A DNA stretch of 64,000 nt, taken from assembly GCF_029852145.1 (NCBI RefSeq), contig NC_079971.1:25260563-25324562 (forward strand). Reading direction: 5' to 3'. Each line of letters begins with the position of its first letter. Position 1 is the stretch's first letter. This DNA comes from Microplitis mediator (Eukaryota > Arthropoda > Insecta > Hymenoptera > Braconidae). Shown one piece after another: positions 34,701-46,129 of the stretch. Made by a program: the position numbers and the translations under genes. The notes beneath the pieces are model-generated. The model saw nothing but the letters and a program-made list of their open reading frames with translations. It did no database searches and was not told the origin of the DNA.

Positions 34701-37700
34701 AAAAATTATTATATATCAAAGTATCTATTACTTAATTAGTACTTAAAATACAAATGTACTTAAGTATTCCCATCACTGGTAGAGAAGAATGCAGTTGAAA
34801 TTTACGAAAAAGCTAGTTTTAGTTCACTAGAATCTCCTTCGGATTTAGTTGGATGGATGGTGAGTCTGGTGATGATGGAAGTTTTATCTGAAGGCCTTGA
34901 CTTGAATTTAATGCTCAAGCGATCGTTCAATTCTCTTATCCAGCATCACGCAATGTAACATCTCAGAATACCAAGTAAGTCTTTGTATTGCTGAGTAGCT
35001 GGTCCTCGAGGACAGGGTCTTAAAAATGTTTAACAGATGTCTGCTGACCCTACTTGATGCAACAGGAAGTACAAAATCCCGGCTCGAGGGGACACTGAAT
35101 ATGAAACAAGATCTGCTGACTTAACTAGACTAGGCATGGGGCAGAGCCGACTGGAGTCTGTGGAAAATCCCATTGCTCAAAAATTTGTCGAAAAATAATT
35201 ATCGTGTCCCCTATCCAGTGAGTCAGTGGTTTCCCAGTCGTAAATTCTACAAGTACTGTGAGATATAATACGTAATAATTGGATGACGTGAGTGTTTTCA
35301 TTTAGATTTATCCGATGGCTGATGACGAATATACCAGTGAACTAATTTTCTTGACATATATTGATCGTTCGAACGTCCAAATACGATAGAGCAGTGTACA
35401 TATATATAAAAATAATGTTTTTTTATATAAATACATTGGGGCATATATATTTTGTACATATATATGTATAGCCAAGTACTTTCCAGTGGGCGAATTTGGC
35501 CTGCATTTTGTTTCTAGAGTCATGCCATAAAACGCGAAACTAATCGATGTGAAGTGTATGGGGGGATTCTATAGTCGGCACGACTTTAATATCAACCCTC
35601 TGTCGGACTTTTCTGAGAAATGAACAACCTTTTGCGAAACAAGTACACTTTAATGTTGTTGTTATTATTGTTATTATTATTATATATTACTTTGATTAAA
35701 TATAGTACACTAGTTGGTTTAATACGCGTGCGCGTTGGCGATCTTGTTTCTGTTCTCCCCTTCGCTGATGCGAACCAAGTCAAACACCTGTTCTTATCTT
35801 TCAGGACAGAAAGAGTTTGCGTTAAACCTGTAATGAAACATATTCTACCGCGGATTGAGATATAAAATATACATGTTTTGTAAATGATAATTCAAAAAAA
35901 TATCACAATCTCGGGTTTTTAAATGAATGAAAACAAAACCGCAGATGTTCAAATCTTGTACTGTTTGATTTTCCTAGATAAGTCGGCCGCAAATTTATGA
36001 AAACACGCCTCGAGAAGCTTATTACAAGCTGGTTAAATTCAAAATCCATCCGAAATAATCCGGCTTCATGATCAGATTACCAATTGGGCCTTAGCATAAA
36101 TGGCTAAAGATGAAGCCTCATGAATGCACGCCACTATCTTTAATCTTTTGGTCTTCTCCGGCAGCAATATATCCATACATACATACATATATGTACATAT
36201 GAACACATGAGTTAAATATAATATAATATATAAGACTAGAGACTTCCATAATGTACGAACTGGTCTTGGTTTTCTCGTGGTGGTCGTCTTTGATATAAGA
36301 AACGAGAAACTGGAAGACGAGAATGGACGGGGGCACACGCATCTTTCACGTTTAAACTGCAGTCACGTACGCCGTGTGACCACTGATATTTCTCGGTTAT
36401 CCTTTTTTTATTTCCATTGCTGTTGCTGTTGTTGTTGATTACTTTTTTAAACCCTTTTTCTCCTTATTCCCCACCTCATTCAACCTTGATGGACGCGATC
36501 TACTGCTGATGGATTTTACACCGTGGCGCCACACATCGCGTGCTTTTCCCATAATAACGTAAATACCATTAGAAGTACTCTAAGATATGCTTGTAAGAAC
36601 TCAAGGTACTTGTTCCGTGATAGTCCAATTCAAAAGTATTTGAGACGAAAATCTTTTCTGAACGCACATCTACTGCGCTTGCGCGAAGATATTTCTATAG
36701 ATAATGGACTATTTTCCGAAAACAATCTTTCTTATAGGATTTCTAACATGTTATACTTTTATCAAATTCCGCTAATGCGTTTTGATTTATGTAAAAAATG
36801 CGCGGGAATTTCGGTTTTTCAAAAATCGTACCAATGTTCAAGGCATGATTGTAAGGAAACGGTTCATCTGACGAAAAATTTCAATCAAACCTTTTTTGTA
36901 GAGCATTCAATTTCCTTCAAGAAATGTATTCAAGTCAATTTCGTTTATTTCAATGGTTTGCGAGTTATAAGACAAAAACCCGCGCAGTAAAAAAAATTCA
37001 AAAATTGCGATGATAGATTTCTTAATATCAAGGGCTCAAATTTTCTGGCCTAGACTAGAGTCAATATTAAAACATCAAAATTTCGACATCGTTTTTTTCA
37101 AATTTCGGCGGTAAATTTAAACAGACAAAAGCTCATATTATTTTCAAATTAACTAAAAATCGGGAGTGGTTTCATTGAAATTCGTTGAAAAATTGTTCTG
37201 TGCAGCCATCGTAATATTTTAACCCTTACTGGGCTTCGTATCAACTTGCGGTGCAAGCATTATTTTATATACTCCCGATAATCTCTTGCCAATACGTATA
37301 CATATATATGTATAAATACCATGTATTGTTGAACAAACTGCATTGCTAAGGCTTGATCTGACACGCGATCACAATGACAAATGGAAACGAGAAAATGCGA
37401 TGGTTGCACAATCAACTAGACCAAATATTTGCTTAATCGTTAAGGCCCAACCCAACCTTTTAACCACTTTAACTACTCTACAACTTGAGACTTAACTAAT
37501 AGTTAATACTCTTGCCTATACTCTAGTCTTTACTCATATCTAAGTCTACCTGCGTCTCAGGGAATTTCCAAGCTAATGGAATTTACTATCGTTCTATCAG
37601 GGATCAGCGTGAACCCAAATATTAAACCGCCTGATCACTCGATTTTTAAACCAACAAACGGACCAAAGCTCATTGTCAAACACGTGGAGTTCGTCGGTCA

Positions 37701-40167
37701 TTTATTTGTCGGGTAAATCCTGTAAGCGACAAAGTACTTGGCAGTAATTCATTTGTAATGGAGTAGATTAGACGTAACTTTAAACCCTTTCTTTTGCTAA
37801 CGGAAAATAAATTATCAGTAAGGGCTGCTCTTAAATAATACGTGGCACGTAAAACTTTTATGGCTGACATTGTAATGTTGGAGATAAATTACAAGACGCA
37901 GACGTGGGCTTTAAACTTTCGGTGGTAAAATAAATTCAATGGGATTTTGAAATGAAAAGAGTATATATGTATAGAGAATGTATAAGAAAATTGTATTATA
38001 TGTATAGAAAAATAAGAAAAAAAGGTCAGACATTGTACTTTGCGGGTCGTAGAGTGAATCGAGCCAACAATAGGTCAGGTAAAATGTATGGATAAAAAAA
38101 CCTCTACTCACACCTGGTGTAGGTTCGGGTAGAGGTCTTAAGACTAGATATTGAATATATGTATGTATGCATACCCATAGCCGATGGGTTTTAGACTAAA
38201 AAAATATCTCGGAGATTTCTTTAGAGCCTGAACTAACATTTTCTTTACTCGCTTTGTCTGCTTACTTTATTTTTTTAAAAAACGAATCTTTTGAGAATGA
38301 AAAAAAAGCGGTTTTATGAAGGAATTTAAATGATGTTTATTTCAGAGATTCATACAAGCGCGAAATAATTAAATCTAGCAATTAGCAGTGAGTTATTTTA
38401 TGACGAGTTGTTTTTATAAAAAATTATAAGAAATTAAATTGTATATGATGGTAAAGATATCGTACGGATTAATGGAGGAAATCTTAGTAATGGTGTGATA
38501 AGTGATACTCTTTTGACAGTTTAAATAGTAATTTAATCCTTTTAACATTCCGCTCCAATATGTCGCTCGGTGTTTATTTAAATTTAAATTTGAATGAATA
38601 AATAAACAAAATTTTTATTGCATCGTAAAAAATATTTCTAAGAAATTCAGATTTAAATTTTGAATTTTTATACGAAACTAAAATTTATTTTTAAAAATTT
38701 TGAATTTTTATACAAAACGAAAATTCATTTTTAAAAATTTTTATACAAAACTTTAGAATTGACTTTTAAAAATTTTCCTACGAAACTATAATTTATTCTT
38801 AAAAATTTTGAATTTTCATAAGAAACTAAAATTTATTTTTAAAAATTTTGAATTTTTATACAAAATTAAAATTTATTTAAAAAAATTTTGAATTTTTATA
38901 CAAAACGAAAATTTACTTTTAAAAATTTTTATACAAAACTTTAGAATTTACTATTGAAAATTTTCATACAAAACTAAAATTTATTTTTTAAAATTTTGAA
39001 TTTTTATACAAAGCTAAAATTTATTTTTAAAAATTTTTATACAAAATTTTAGAATTTACTTTTAAAAATTTTCATAGGAAACTAAAATTTATTTTTAAAA
39101 ATTTTGAATTTTTATACAAGCAAAAAATTTTTTTAAAAATTTTTATACAAAACTTTAGAATTTACTTTTAAAAATTTTCATACGAAACTAAAATTCATTT
39201 TTAAAAATTTTGAATTTTTATACAAAACGAAAATTTATTTTTAAAAATTTTTATACAAAACTTTAGAATTTACTTTTAAAAATTTTCATACAAAACTAAA
39301 ATTTATTTTTAAAAATTTTGAATTTTTATACAAAACGAAAATTTATTTTTAAAAACTTTTATACAAAACTTCAGAATTTGCGTTTAAAAATTTTCATACG
39401 AAACTAAAATTTATTTTTAAAAATCTTAAAATTTTTTTTAAATTTCCGTACTTGAGAAGTGAATACAAGAATTTAAGGGATAGGATCACATTTAAAAGTC
39501 TCACATGGACTTTAATGTAATGCAAGAACTAAAAGAACCTCGAGAAGGAAGACAGTGAGTTTTTAACACAAGATAAAAGGAGACAGCGAGTGTCTATAGA
39601 TCGCATGAGTAAGAGAGACACTTTTGAATCCGAAGGTGTGCGAGAGAAAGAGACTGAATATCCACTTCCCTACAAACTAACACAACCTTACTTTACATCC
39701 ATACAAATAAAAGAAACAACTCAACAAAACTACACTACAGTACTACTGTAAACTCCATTTCCACTAGCGTTAAATCCTCGTTCTTTGGTATGAAAAAAAC
39801 TATAATTGATAATTTTAATACCGAAATATATTTAAAATATTTGTGTCAGACTGCAAGTTGCAGGCGTAAAAGACAAATCGTGTTGTGTGTACGTGCGACA
39901 TCTGATCCCCACATCTGTGTGGCAGAAGTTAAGTCTTGAAAGATCAAGTTCTCCGAAAAACAATACACGACTTTATAAAAAATATATTTTTCAAATTTCC
40001 CGCGGGATTATAATTATAAATTATTAGATGTGTGTTTAAATAATAAAATAATAATATTGTTTTTACTTACCACCAGTATTTTTAGCAATTAACACAGCGA
40101 TAACGAGCCACAACAGGCCGTATTTACATTCGCGCGAACCCGTAGTAGCGGAGAGCGCAGCAGCCAT
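25709..40167 (-). CDS. tkv: BMP type I receptor kinase thickveins
   Basis: Four coding exons on the minus strand: 40167-40071, 28173-27171, 27054-26739 and 25837-25709. Phases agree and give 514 residues. Exon 1 encodes a signal peptide and is linked to the rest by a 12-kb intron with a strong donor. Exon 2 holds the cysteine-rich ligand-binding domain, a membrane span at about 144-166, the GS box (SGSGSG near 194-200), the glycine loop GKGRFGEV near 219, the ATP lysine in VAVK (239), the HRD aspartate (340) and DFG (358). The GLPLLVQRTIAKQ and ADIKGTGTWTQ stretches match the BMPR1/tkv subgroup rather than saxophone or baboon. The receptor binds Dpp/BMP at the cell surface and phosphorylates Mad-type Smads. 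Confidence 0.97.
25890..26706. mobile_element. Foldback hAT-like MITE in tkv intron 3
   Basis: Starts TAGGGTGAGCC and ends GGCTCACCCTA, with a perfect 8-bp target duplication GAGCGAAA at 25882-25889 and 26707-26714. The two arms are inverted copies of each other for about 330-340 bp (roughly 25890-26230 and 26370-26706) around a spacer of about 140 bp. The two long frames inside are repeat shadows. Confidence 0.93.
28180..28511 (-). other. tkv intron 1, first part
   Basis: Intronic sequence next to exon 2. No gene or repeat recognised. Confidence 0.5.
28512..29255. mobile_element. Element with GC-rich terminal inverted repeats
   Basis: The left end TAGGGAGGGTGGGGCAGAGC and the right end GCTCTGCCCCACCCTCCCCTA are inverted copies over about 25 bp, and an extra copy of GCCGCTCTGCCCCAC lies inside at about 29101-29115. 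The interior is AT-rich with repeated GGGGCAAAATG motifs. No clear target duplication was found. ORFs inside are not convincing. Confidence 0.75.
29262..29425. repeat. Short block related to the CTTGAGTCAAGAA minisatellite
   Basis: Units such as CTCGCCTCAATAATTTTTTT and CCCCAAGAAATTC. Ends near TTTGTTTCTCCGT. Adjacent to the GC-rich TIR element. Confidence 0.5.
29426..30769 (-). other. tkv intron 1, no gene recognised
   Basis: Contains TATATG-rich microsatellite near 30119-30175 and a G/C-richer stretch at 30190-30450 whose overlapping short frames lack homology that I can recognise. Confidence 0.4.
30770..30846. repeat. Short tandem repeat of GACAATTGATCCGC
   Basis: About four imperfect units of 15-17 bp built on ATTGATCCGCGACAATT, ending at ATTGATCCGTC. 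Confidence 0.7.
30854..30946. repeat. Interleaved double inverted repeat
   Basis: Arm A (GCGTGTAACATGAAAAAT, 30854-30871) pairs with arm A' at about 30905-30923. Arm B (CCCTTTTTTCACTAATTT, from 30876) pairs with arm B' at about 30924-30946. The order A-B-A'-B' is a pseudoknot-type topology rather than two nested or side-by-side hairpins. Confidence 0.8.
31130..32290 (+). pseudogene. Fragment of a non-LTR retrotransposon (LINE), interrupted
   Basis: 31130-31440 translates with at least one frameshift into a reverse transcriptase C-terminal region (LVISLVFPIFDYC, then HLGWLRPDSRR in another frame). 32045-32290 continues with a matching C-terminal end (LWNVLPPSI) and in-frame stops. About 600 bp of unrelated repeat sequence (31437-32030) separates the two parts. 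It is decayed and not functional. Confidence 0.65.
31437..31545. repeat. Hairpin inserted in the LINE fragment
   Basis: GGCCAGTAAAATAAGAAAAG with TCTCAGATCACATGT is inverted as ACATGTGGTCTGAGGC and TTTTTTACTGGCC. The loop contains CCGAGGCGAAGCCGAGGC. A second inverted pair, GGAAAGTTGCAACTTTG and GAAAGTTGCCACTTTCC, follows at about 31573-31622. Confidence 0.75.
32291..33743 (-). other. tkv intron 1, no gene recognised
   Basis: AT-rich intronic sequence with scattered TATATA microsatellites. No ORF of note and no repeat boundary recognised. Confidence 0.4.
33744..34778 (-). mobile_element. hAT-like non-autonomous element, copy 3 (in tkv intron 1)
   Basis: Inverted relative to copies 1, 2 and 4. 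The ends are CAGGAATGGGCA and CCCATCACTG, with a perfect 8-bp target duplication GTAGAGAA at 33736-33743 and 34779-34786. The body is nearly identical to the other copies. Confidence 0.94.
34787..36522 (-). other. tkv intron 1, no gene recognised
   Basis: Mixed-composition intronic sequence. Short frames on both strands look random. TATATG microsatellites occur near 35400-35470 and 36170-36200. Confidence 0.4.
36523..36990 (+). CDS. 155-residue ORF with zinc-ribbon-like cysteines; possible transposase fragment
   Basis: A long open frame for this AT-rich intron, opposite in strand to tkv. Near residues 89-110 it has C-x2-C, a gap, and C-x4-C, followed by a hydrophobic segment (FVEHSISFKKCIQ). 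That order recalls the N-terminal zinc ribbon of ISXO2/Merlin-type transposases found in arthropods, but no catalytic DDE part follows. No splice partner was found. It could be a chance frame. Confidence 0.3.
   Translation: MAPHIACFSHNNVNTIRSTLRYACKNSRYLFRDSPIQKYLRRKSFLNAHLLRLREDISIDNGLFSENNLSYRISNMLYFYQIPLMRFDLCKKCAGISVFQKSYQCSRHDCKETVHLTKNFNQTFFVEHSISFKKCIQVNFVYFNGLRVIRQKPAQ
36991..38635 (-). other. tkv intron 1, no gene recognised
   Basis: No coding sequence, RNA gene or transposon end recognised. Confidence 0.4.
38636..39440. repeat. AT-rich minisatellite, unit about 40-45 bp
   Basis: Units of TTTTTAAAAATTTTGAATTT and TTATACAAAACTAAAATTTA, alternating with a variant carrying ACTTTAGAATTTACTTTT. 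The alternation gives a higher-order period of roughly two to three units. It lies inside tkv intron 1, about 630 bp from exon 1. Confidence 0.85.
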
Positions 40168-40720
40168 TTTCTACACTCGAGAGCACATACTTTACTGTGA
40201 CGTAGATAACGACCGTCCAGGCGCAAAAGCGCAGGCCAAATATCTTCGGAAATCTTCGGCTGCCGAGTGGGGGTTCGGTAACAAGTGGGAGAAAAATTTA
40301 ACATGACTGAGATGCGGATTTTTTGTAGTGGGGGTCGGGTCAGAGAGAGGGGATGGCTCGCGAGGAGTGGGGACGGGCTCGGGCATAGTCGTGGTCGACG
40401 AGTGAGCATGCTCGTGAGTTCAGTCATTGAAGAAAGAGCTAGAGGAATACGGGAGAAGAAGGAAAAGGATGTCGAGATAAAAGACCGAGAAAGAGAATCG
40501 ACGACGGGCGTCGGGGGCGTCAGCTATGGCGGGAGAACGAGTCGGCGCCCTACGGGCGCCACACTGCCGCGACTCGCAGCCTTATATTCTCCATCTCTTT
40601 TACTTTTGTCTCTCTTTTACCCGCGGACTCTTACGGAGACTTCTAAGCCTTAATACATCAGGAGAAACCGGCGGCTGTTGGTCAGACACTGGACCTCTAC
40701 GTCCTATCCAAGATACTCTT
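40168..40720 (-). promoter_or_regulatory. Probable tkv promoter and 5' UTR
   Basis: The stretch just upstream of the tkv ATG is markedly richer in G and C than its surroundings, with CpG-containing motifs (CTCGCGAGGAG, CGTGGTCGACGAG, GGGCGTCGGGGGCGTC). The overlapping short frames on both strands are likely by-products of that composition. The transcription start was not determined. Confidence 0.45.
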
Positions 40721-42103
40721 GTTCTTGTTTATTCGATCAAGAAAACTGTTAAACTACACCACTACCACATTCGAACATACATATATATATAAATGTAAAT
40801 GTATGTGAGCGATAGTTTTTTTGTTTAATTTCAAATTCAAAATACGCGCCATGCGCGGTGCCGCAAAAATGACCTCTGCACATTTGGCGCGGGAAATTTC
40901 AATATTATTTTTTTTTTATTTTCAAATGTATCAGCTCTGTTTTGGTTGTCGACTTATTTATAGATATGACCAAACACTTTAATTAATGTAAAACAAAAAA
41001 GGTCATTCAAGAGTTTGTAATCTATATATGTATATCTATATAAATACCGTTAGTTATAGCCCATATAAATTATAGAATAATGTTGCATAGTTGCGGTTTA
41101 GTTTGTAAATAACGAGATAGCTCAGCTGGATGGACAAGTTCAATCACCGTGAGAAATCGATTAAAACTGACTGACACACTTGAGATTAATTTTATTAGTG
41201 TAATTGTTGATTCTTATTAAAGCCGATATAACATTTTAGTTTTCAATCCTTTTTCTATTCATATAAATATATATATATATATATTGAATGTTAAAACACC
41301 TCAGGTCATTAATCACCCAACGGCGATCGTTTATCGATTCAAAGTTTCCTATTAAAATTGCAAGCGACGTCCAGTCGTGTCGTTGATCGATTTGAAATTG
41401 CCAAGACGCGAGAGGAAACTTTAAGTCTTCTCATGGGTCATAGAAATGCTATAAAATTCAATTGACTTTTAAATACATTATATATATTACGCTTTTTATT
41501 TTAAGTTCAAAATTACCGAAAATGCGCGGCGCGTAATTTGAATTTAAAAAGCGCGCGGAAATAATTTTGTAATTTAAAAAAATTATGAACGATCAGTTTT
41601 TTCTTTTAATTGTCTATATATTTATTTTTACATATTTACATATTTAATGACCATTTAAATAATTTCGTAAAATTTTCTGAGAAAAAACGATTTGTCATAA
41701 ATAAAAGTGTAAAAAAGATTGATGCTAATTAATTACGATGTTGTTCTTTGTAATTATTAACCAGAAATACACAGTCATGTGTTGCAAACTTACATAAGTG
41801 TTAATTAAAAATCAGTTAATTGACTCAGAGTTCTATGAATTAAAAATTTTAAACCCAAGTTTAAATGCAAATTACATTTTTAAATTAATCATCAAAATAA
41901 AAATTAATTAACGGGATTTATTTATTGGATCCTGTGGTAATTAATTTTTATTTTACACAAAATATATAAGTTCCGTGATTGGTGGACAATTGATATTAAT
42001 TTCGTCAGATAAATTTTTAAACCGGTATCGATATCTCGATACATTCGATAGATTACGGAGATAAAAATAATTAACGCGTTAGCTGATAAGTATTTAAAAA
42101 ATA
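40721..42103. other. Intergenic, no gene recognised
   Basis: Near 41116-41150 there is a tRNA-like pair, TAGCTCAGCTGG and GTTCAATCACC, but no complete cloverleaf. The rest is AT-rich without an ORF of note. Confidence 0.4.
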
Positions 42104-43140
42104 CAGTGATGGGCATACTTAAGTACATTTGAATTTTAAGTACTAATTAAGTAATAAATACTTTGATATATAATAATTTTTTTTTTATAGTGTAAAAATA
42201 TGCAAGTAATTAGTATTTTTAACAAGTACTAAATACGACATACCGAAGTACTTAGTATTTTATTTATTATCTAATTACAAATACTTTTAATTTTTCCTAC
42301 TACTAAATACAATAGTATTTAGTATTTTATTTTTAAACTAAATAAGAATACTTTTGTACTCATAGAACGGTTCAAGTACTAAGTACATTTGTACTGAGAT
42401 TAAAAGTTGCATTTAAGTACTAGATCATTGGTATTTCTAACAAAAAATAATTAAAAACTCCCAGAGTATTTTTTAGATTGACTATAGAAGTTGAGCCAAT
42501 AATAAATTAAATCGATTAAACCTTTTAACTCTACAAGAACTTTTTATTTAAAATTTTATGTCAATAGAAAAAAGTTTTTTTTTTTTTTAAGAACCCGTAA
42601 AGAAATGATGTTATAAAATTTGATATAATCATTTTTGCTCGGGTATATAAAAATGATTGATTAGATTACTGGTTGAAGCTGAAACATAAACTGTAAGCGT
42701 GCACTTATTTGAACTAAACAGTATAAATTTGACAATAATATATTAATATCATCTAATGAATAAATTTAACTATTAAAATCTTAGGAGTGCAATAGTATAT
42801 TCAAAAATGATAATTTTAAGTCTCAATCGTCGTATGTAAAGTTCTGGTAGTGATAGAATAAGTATTAAAATGTTTTTTTTAATAGATACTGTGACAATTA
42901 TAAGTTGTAATTACAATTATGCTTAGTACTTATATCAAATTTAAGTAAAAAGTACTGCAACAAGTACAATGTATTTAGTATAGATAAATCGTAAAAAATA
43001 CTAAGTTACAAACTATTTAGTACTTTGTCTGTTTCTGAGGATAAGTATTTTTTATACACGTACCAATAATTCATTTGGGTTTCAAGTCAAATTTTACTTA
43101 AATACTCAGTATTTATTAAATCCTATTTTGCCCATCCCTG
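42104..43140 (+). mobile_element. hAT-like non-autonomous element, copy 4
   Basis: The ends are CAGTGATGGGCA and, inverted, CAGGGATGGGCA, with a perfect 8-bp target duplication AAAAAATA at 42096-42103 and 43141-43148. The body is nearly identical to copies 1-3. Confidence 0.94.
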
Positions 43141-43148
43141 AAAAAATA

Positions 43149-45683
43149 TAATAAAACAAATGTTTTTATTAATTAGAGAGTTCGATTAACTTTTGTAATA
43201 ATTAAGTGTTAATTAACGTACGGGGATTCTAGTGTGGATCTAAAATAATAATAATAATAAGAAAAGATTTTAAGCGAGAGCCAGGTAGGTCCTTCTTATA
43301 TTTATTAACCGTGTGACGTCGGGTGGTAATTTATTAGCACCAAGGCGATTACCCAGACTAGTTTTTAATGTCTTCACGGATTTAAAATTGCCGTGTCTAT
43401 TATATGAGATTCATTTTTAAATTTTACTCACACTGACACACGTGATTTTAAAAAAATATAATAATAAAATAAAAGTGTAGGAATGAATTATCAAGAGATA
43501 ATCCACCGGAGAATAAGCGAAAGGCGGAAATGGAAGAATTGTAAATAAGATTAGAGACATAAAATCTTATTTTTAAAAATCTTATTATTGTTATTTGATA
43601 TTTAATCTTAATTATAATTATTTTATTAGTTGGGTTTACGATTTATTTAATCGGAGCCTCGATTTCCGATGAATAGAATCTATTGTCAGTTGAAATGATC
43701 CACTCGGAATTCAAGTCATGCATTGAATTGATAAAAAAAGTATTGAAGAAAATAAAGAATAAGAAATTAAAGTAAAAAAAAATATGTGAGCAACACCTCG
43801 TCCCAGTCGGGCAACAAAAGAGTCGATTGTCTGCAATTTGCGAGCCGATTGTTCGCACCTCCGAGTCCGAGCGCGAATGGATACCAGCAGTGGAAAAATA
43901 AAAATAATAATAATAATAAATGTTGTAACGAGATGTTACATGGAAACACGGGGGAGTTACAAGGCGGGTACTAAAAAAGTAAAAAAATAAATAAATTTTT
44001 CTAGTTCCGTGGGTATAAAGTTGGAGACGCAAATGCTCGAGTGTATTTTTATGCGCATTAGCATATATTAGTGTATTCGGACGCGGTATTCTACGAATAC
44101 AGCTCACAGGCGTCGGTCGTTAATCAAGGATTTAACACCATGGAGAATATAACACCCGATCTAGGGACCGCGACATACAATGGGTTGGAGAACCGGATCC
44201 GAGGATTAAATCAACGAAGCTCCAGAACCGCTCGGTTCTTGCTCGAGACTCAACTCTTTGGTTCTTATTATTATTCTACGAAATACCCAAAACAACTATA
44301 TATATGTATGTATATATATTATGGGATCCAATGTGTGTAGGATCCACGGTACGGCCGAGACTGGCGCATATAACACTTGTTACGGCTGATCGCCCGCGCG
44401 GCTCAAGGCGTCGCAGATGGAGATGAGATCAACAGTTTCAAGAGTATAAGTATGAGTATATATATGAAGAAAAAAATAATGAGGTATATATCGTGTAAAG
44501 AAGCAAACAAAACTCAAGTACCGATGCTATATGGACATATATGTATACAAGATCGAACATTGAGGATCACGCGAATGTTAAATAAGAAGAGAGGGAGAGA
44601 TGAATACTAAATCCGAGGCTCCATTGGCATCTCCAGCTTCACTTGTATGTGTATTGTATTGAGAAGAGACTAAGAGGCACGAAATCTTGGATCTATTCGA
44701 CGCGCATTGGAACTCTCGTGTTTGGTTGGATTTCGTGGGATGAGGATGGGGATGGGAATGAGGTGGAAATATATTTCATTCCCCATACCAACTCGACCGA
44801 GACAGCGGTACCGGGGCTATAACAAAAGGCCCAAATGTAAGAACGAGTGGGCCCTAACGCGCTCCTGCCTTTCGGCTGAACCGTCAACCCAATCAGTGAC
44901 GTACTCACTTATTTTATCCACTGCGCTTGTATTCATTTTCAAATCGAAATTGGGGATTAATCAAAACTGACCCAATGATTTTTGGCGGTAAAATTTAATT
45001 TTAAAATGTCGTATTCAAAAATAATTGTGGTCTGGGTACAATTTTGTTTAATTTAAATTACAGGTTTATTTTTTTTAATACTAGAGGGATTAGACCAGCA
45101 GTAGCTAAATTTCGATGCTCAATTAGTTGGTGGTCAGGGGACAGATAAGCGGCGACTTGTTTTCCTCCTACGCTACTTGAGCTCGCGTTGGCCTTATTTT
45201 TACCTCACTCTTTTCTCACTAAGATAAAAACTTTCTCTCTTATTAACTCGCTAGGTCTTTGTCTGGTTCCAAAGTCTCGGTTTAGTTCGATTCTTACGTG
45301 CCCAGTCCAAGAGTCAAGATGTTTGAGAGGTAGAAGCAGAGGTAGAGGTAGAGGTAGAGGTAAAGAGTATAGAGTAGAGGCGACGATCTGCCTCACCCAA
45401 TTCACACCTGACCAACCCGATAAAAACATGCCTCGAGATAACTCACGTTCTACTCAGCGGCAATACAACATGAGACAAGTTTTCACTATCTTAACAGGTA
45501 GCACCGCGAATTTATTTTATTTATTCATGTTTAACTATAAACACTACATGGTTTTTAATTTTTTATGATAAAATTTACATAATTTAAACAACATGTCCGT
45601 TAATATGAATTATTTTTTTGTTCTATAGAGAGATTCGTTTGAATTGTCAACAATTTTTTGGATCTGCACTAAAATTGCGCTGC
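43149..45683. other. Intergenic, no gene recognised
   Basis: Several frames of 60-150 codons overlap on both strands, but none shows domain structure, splice logic or repeat-free composition that supports a gene. A short GGTAGAGGTAGA repeat lies near 45330-45365. Confidence 0.4.
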
Positions 45684-45946
45684 GTACGGAGAAATTATTG
45701 TTGTTTGAAATGCTATGGTGTCATAGTAAAGCCGGATGTTGGCCACCTGACGGACATTGAACTAAACGCATGCAAAAATTACCGCACCGTAGTAAAATTT
45801 ACAGTAATTTGGGACATAATCCTTGGAAATTTTACTATAGCCGAAGTAATTTTTCCATGTGTTTGTTTCAACTTCCGTCAGGTGGCCAACATGCCGCCGT
45901 TACTATGACACCTTAGCATTTCAAACAACAATAATTTTTCCGTGGA
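45684..45946. repeat. Near-perfect palindrome (MITE-like)
   Basis: ACGGAGAAATTATTGTTGTT, AATGCTATGGTGTCATAGTA and GTTGGCCACCTGACGG on the left recur inverted on the right as CCGTCAGGTGGCCAAC, TACTATGACACCTTAGCATT and AACAACAATAATTTTTCCGT. The arms run about 120 bp and nearly meet in the middle. No target duplication was recognised. Confidence 0.8.
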
Positions 45947-45956
45947 GGTGGTAGTA

Positions 45957-46036
45957 GCCCTGGTGGAAATTTTTCGGAGTTTTCTCTGAAAAAGTCTTTA
46001 GAACTGAGTTTTTCAGAGAAAATTTCCACCAGGCAG
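45957..46036. repeat. Short hairpin CCTGGTGGAAATTT
   Basis: CCTGGTGGAAATTTTTC and TTTTCTCTGAAAAA are inverted as TTTTTCAGAGAAAA and TTTCCACCAGG, with about 20 bp between. Confidence 0.75.
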
Positions 46037-46129
46037 AAAATATCACTTGAAATTACCAAGAGCAAACTTTAATATGTATAAGAAGTATTTTGTAGTTCAT
46101 GGCGCCCAAGTTTGTAACTTTCCTTAATA

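Noticed and set aside
40089..40792. ORFs on both strands around tkv exon 1
   Set aside because: Only the signal-peptide frame at 40071-40167 joins tkv exon 2 in phase; the others reflect the GC-rich promoter.
41113..41160. Functional tRNA gene
   Set aside because: Box-like motifs are present but no acceptor stem or anticodon arm can be paired.
43643..44107. 154-codon minus-strand ORF
   Set aside because: Low-complexity Phe/Tyr runs from AT-rich DNA and no recognisable domain.
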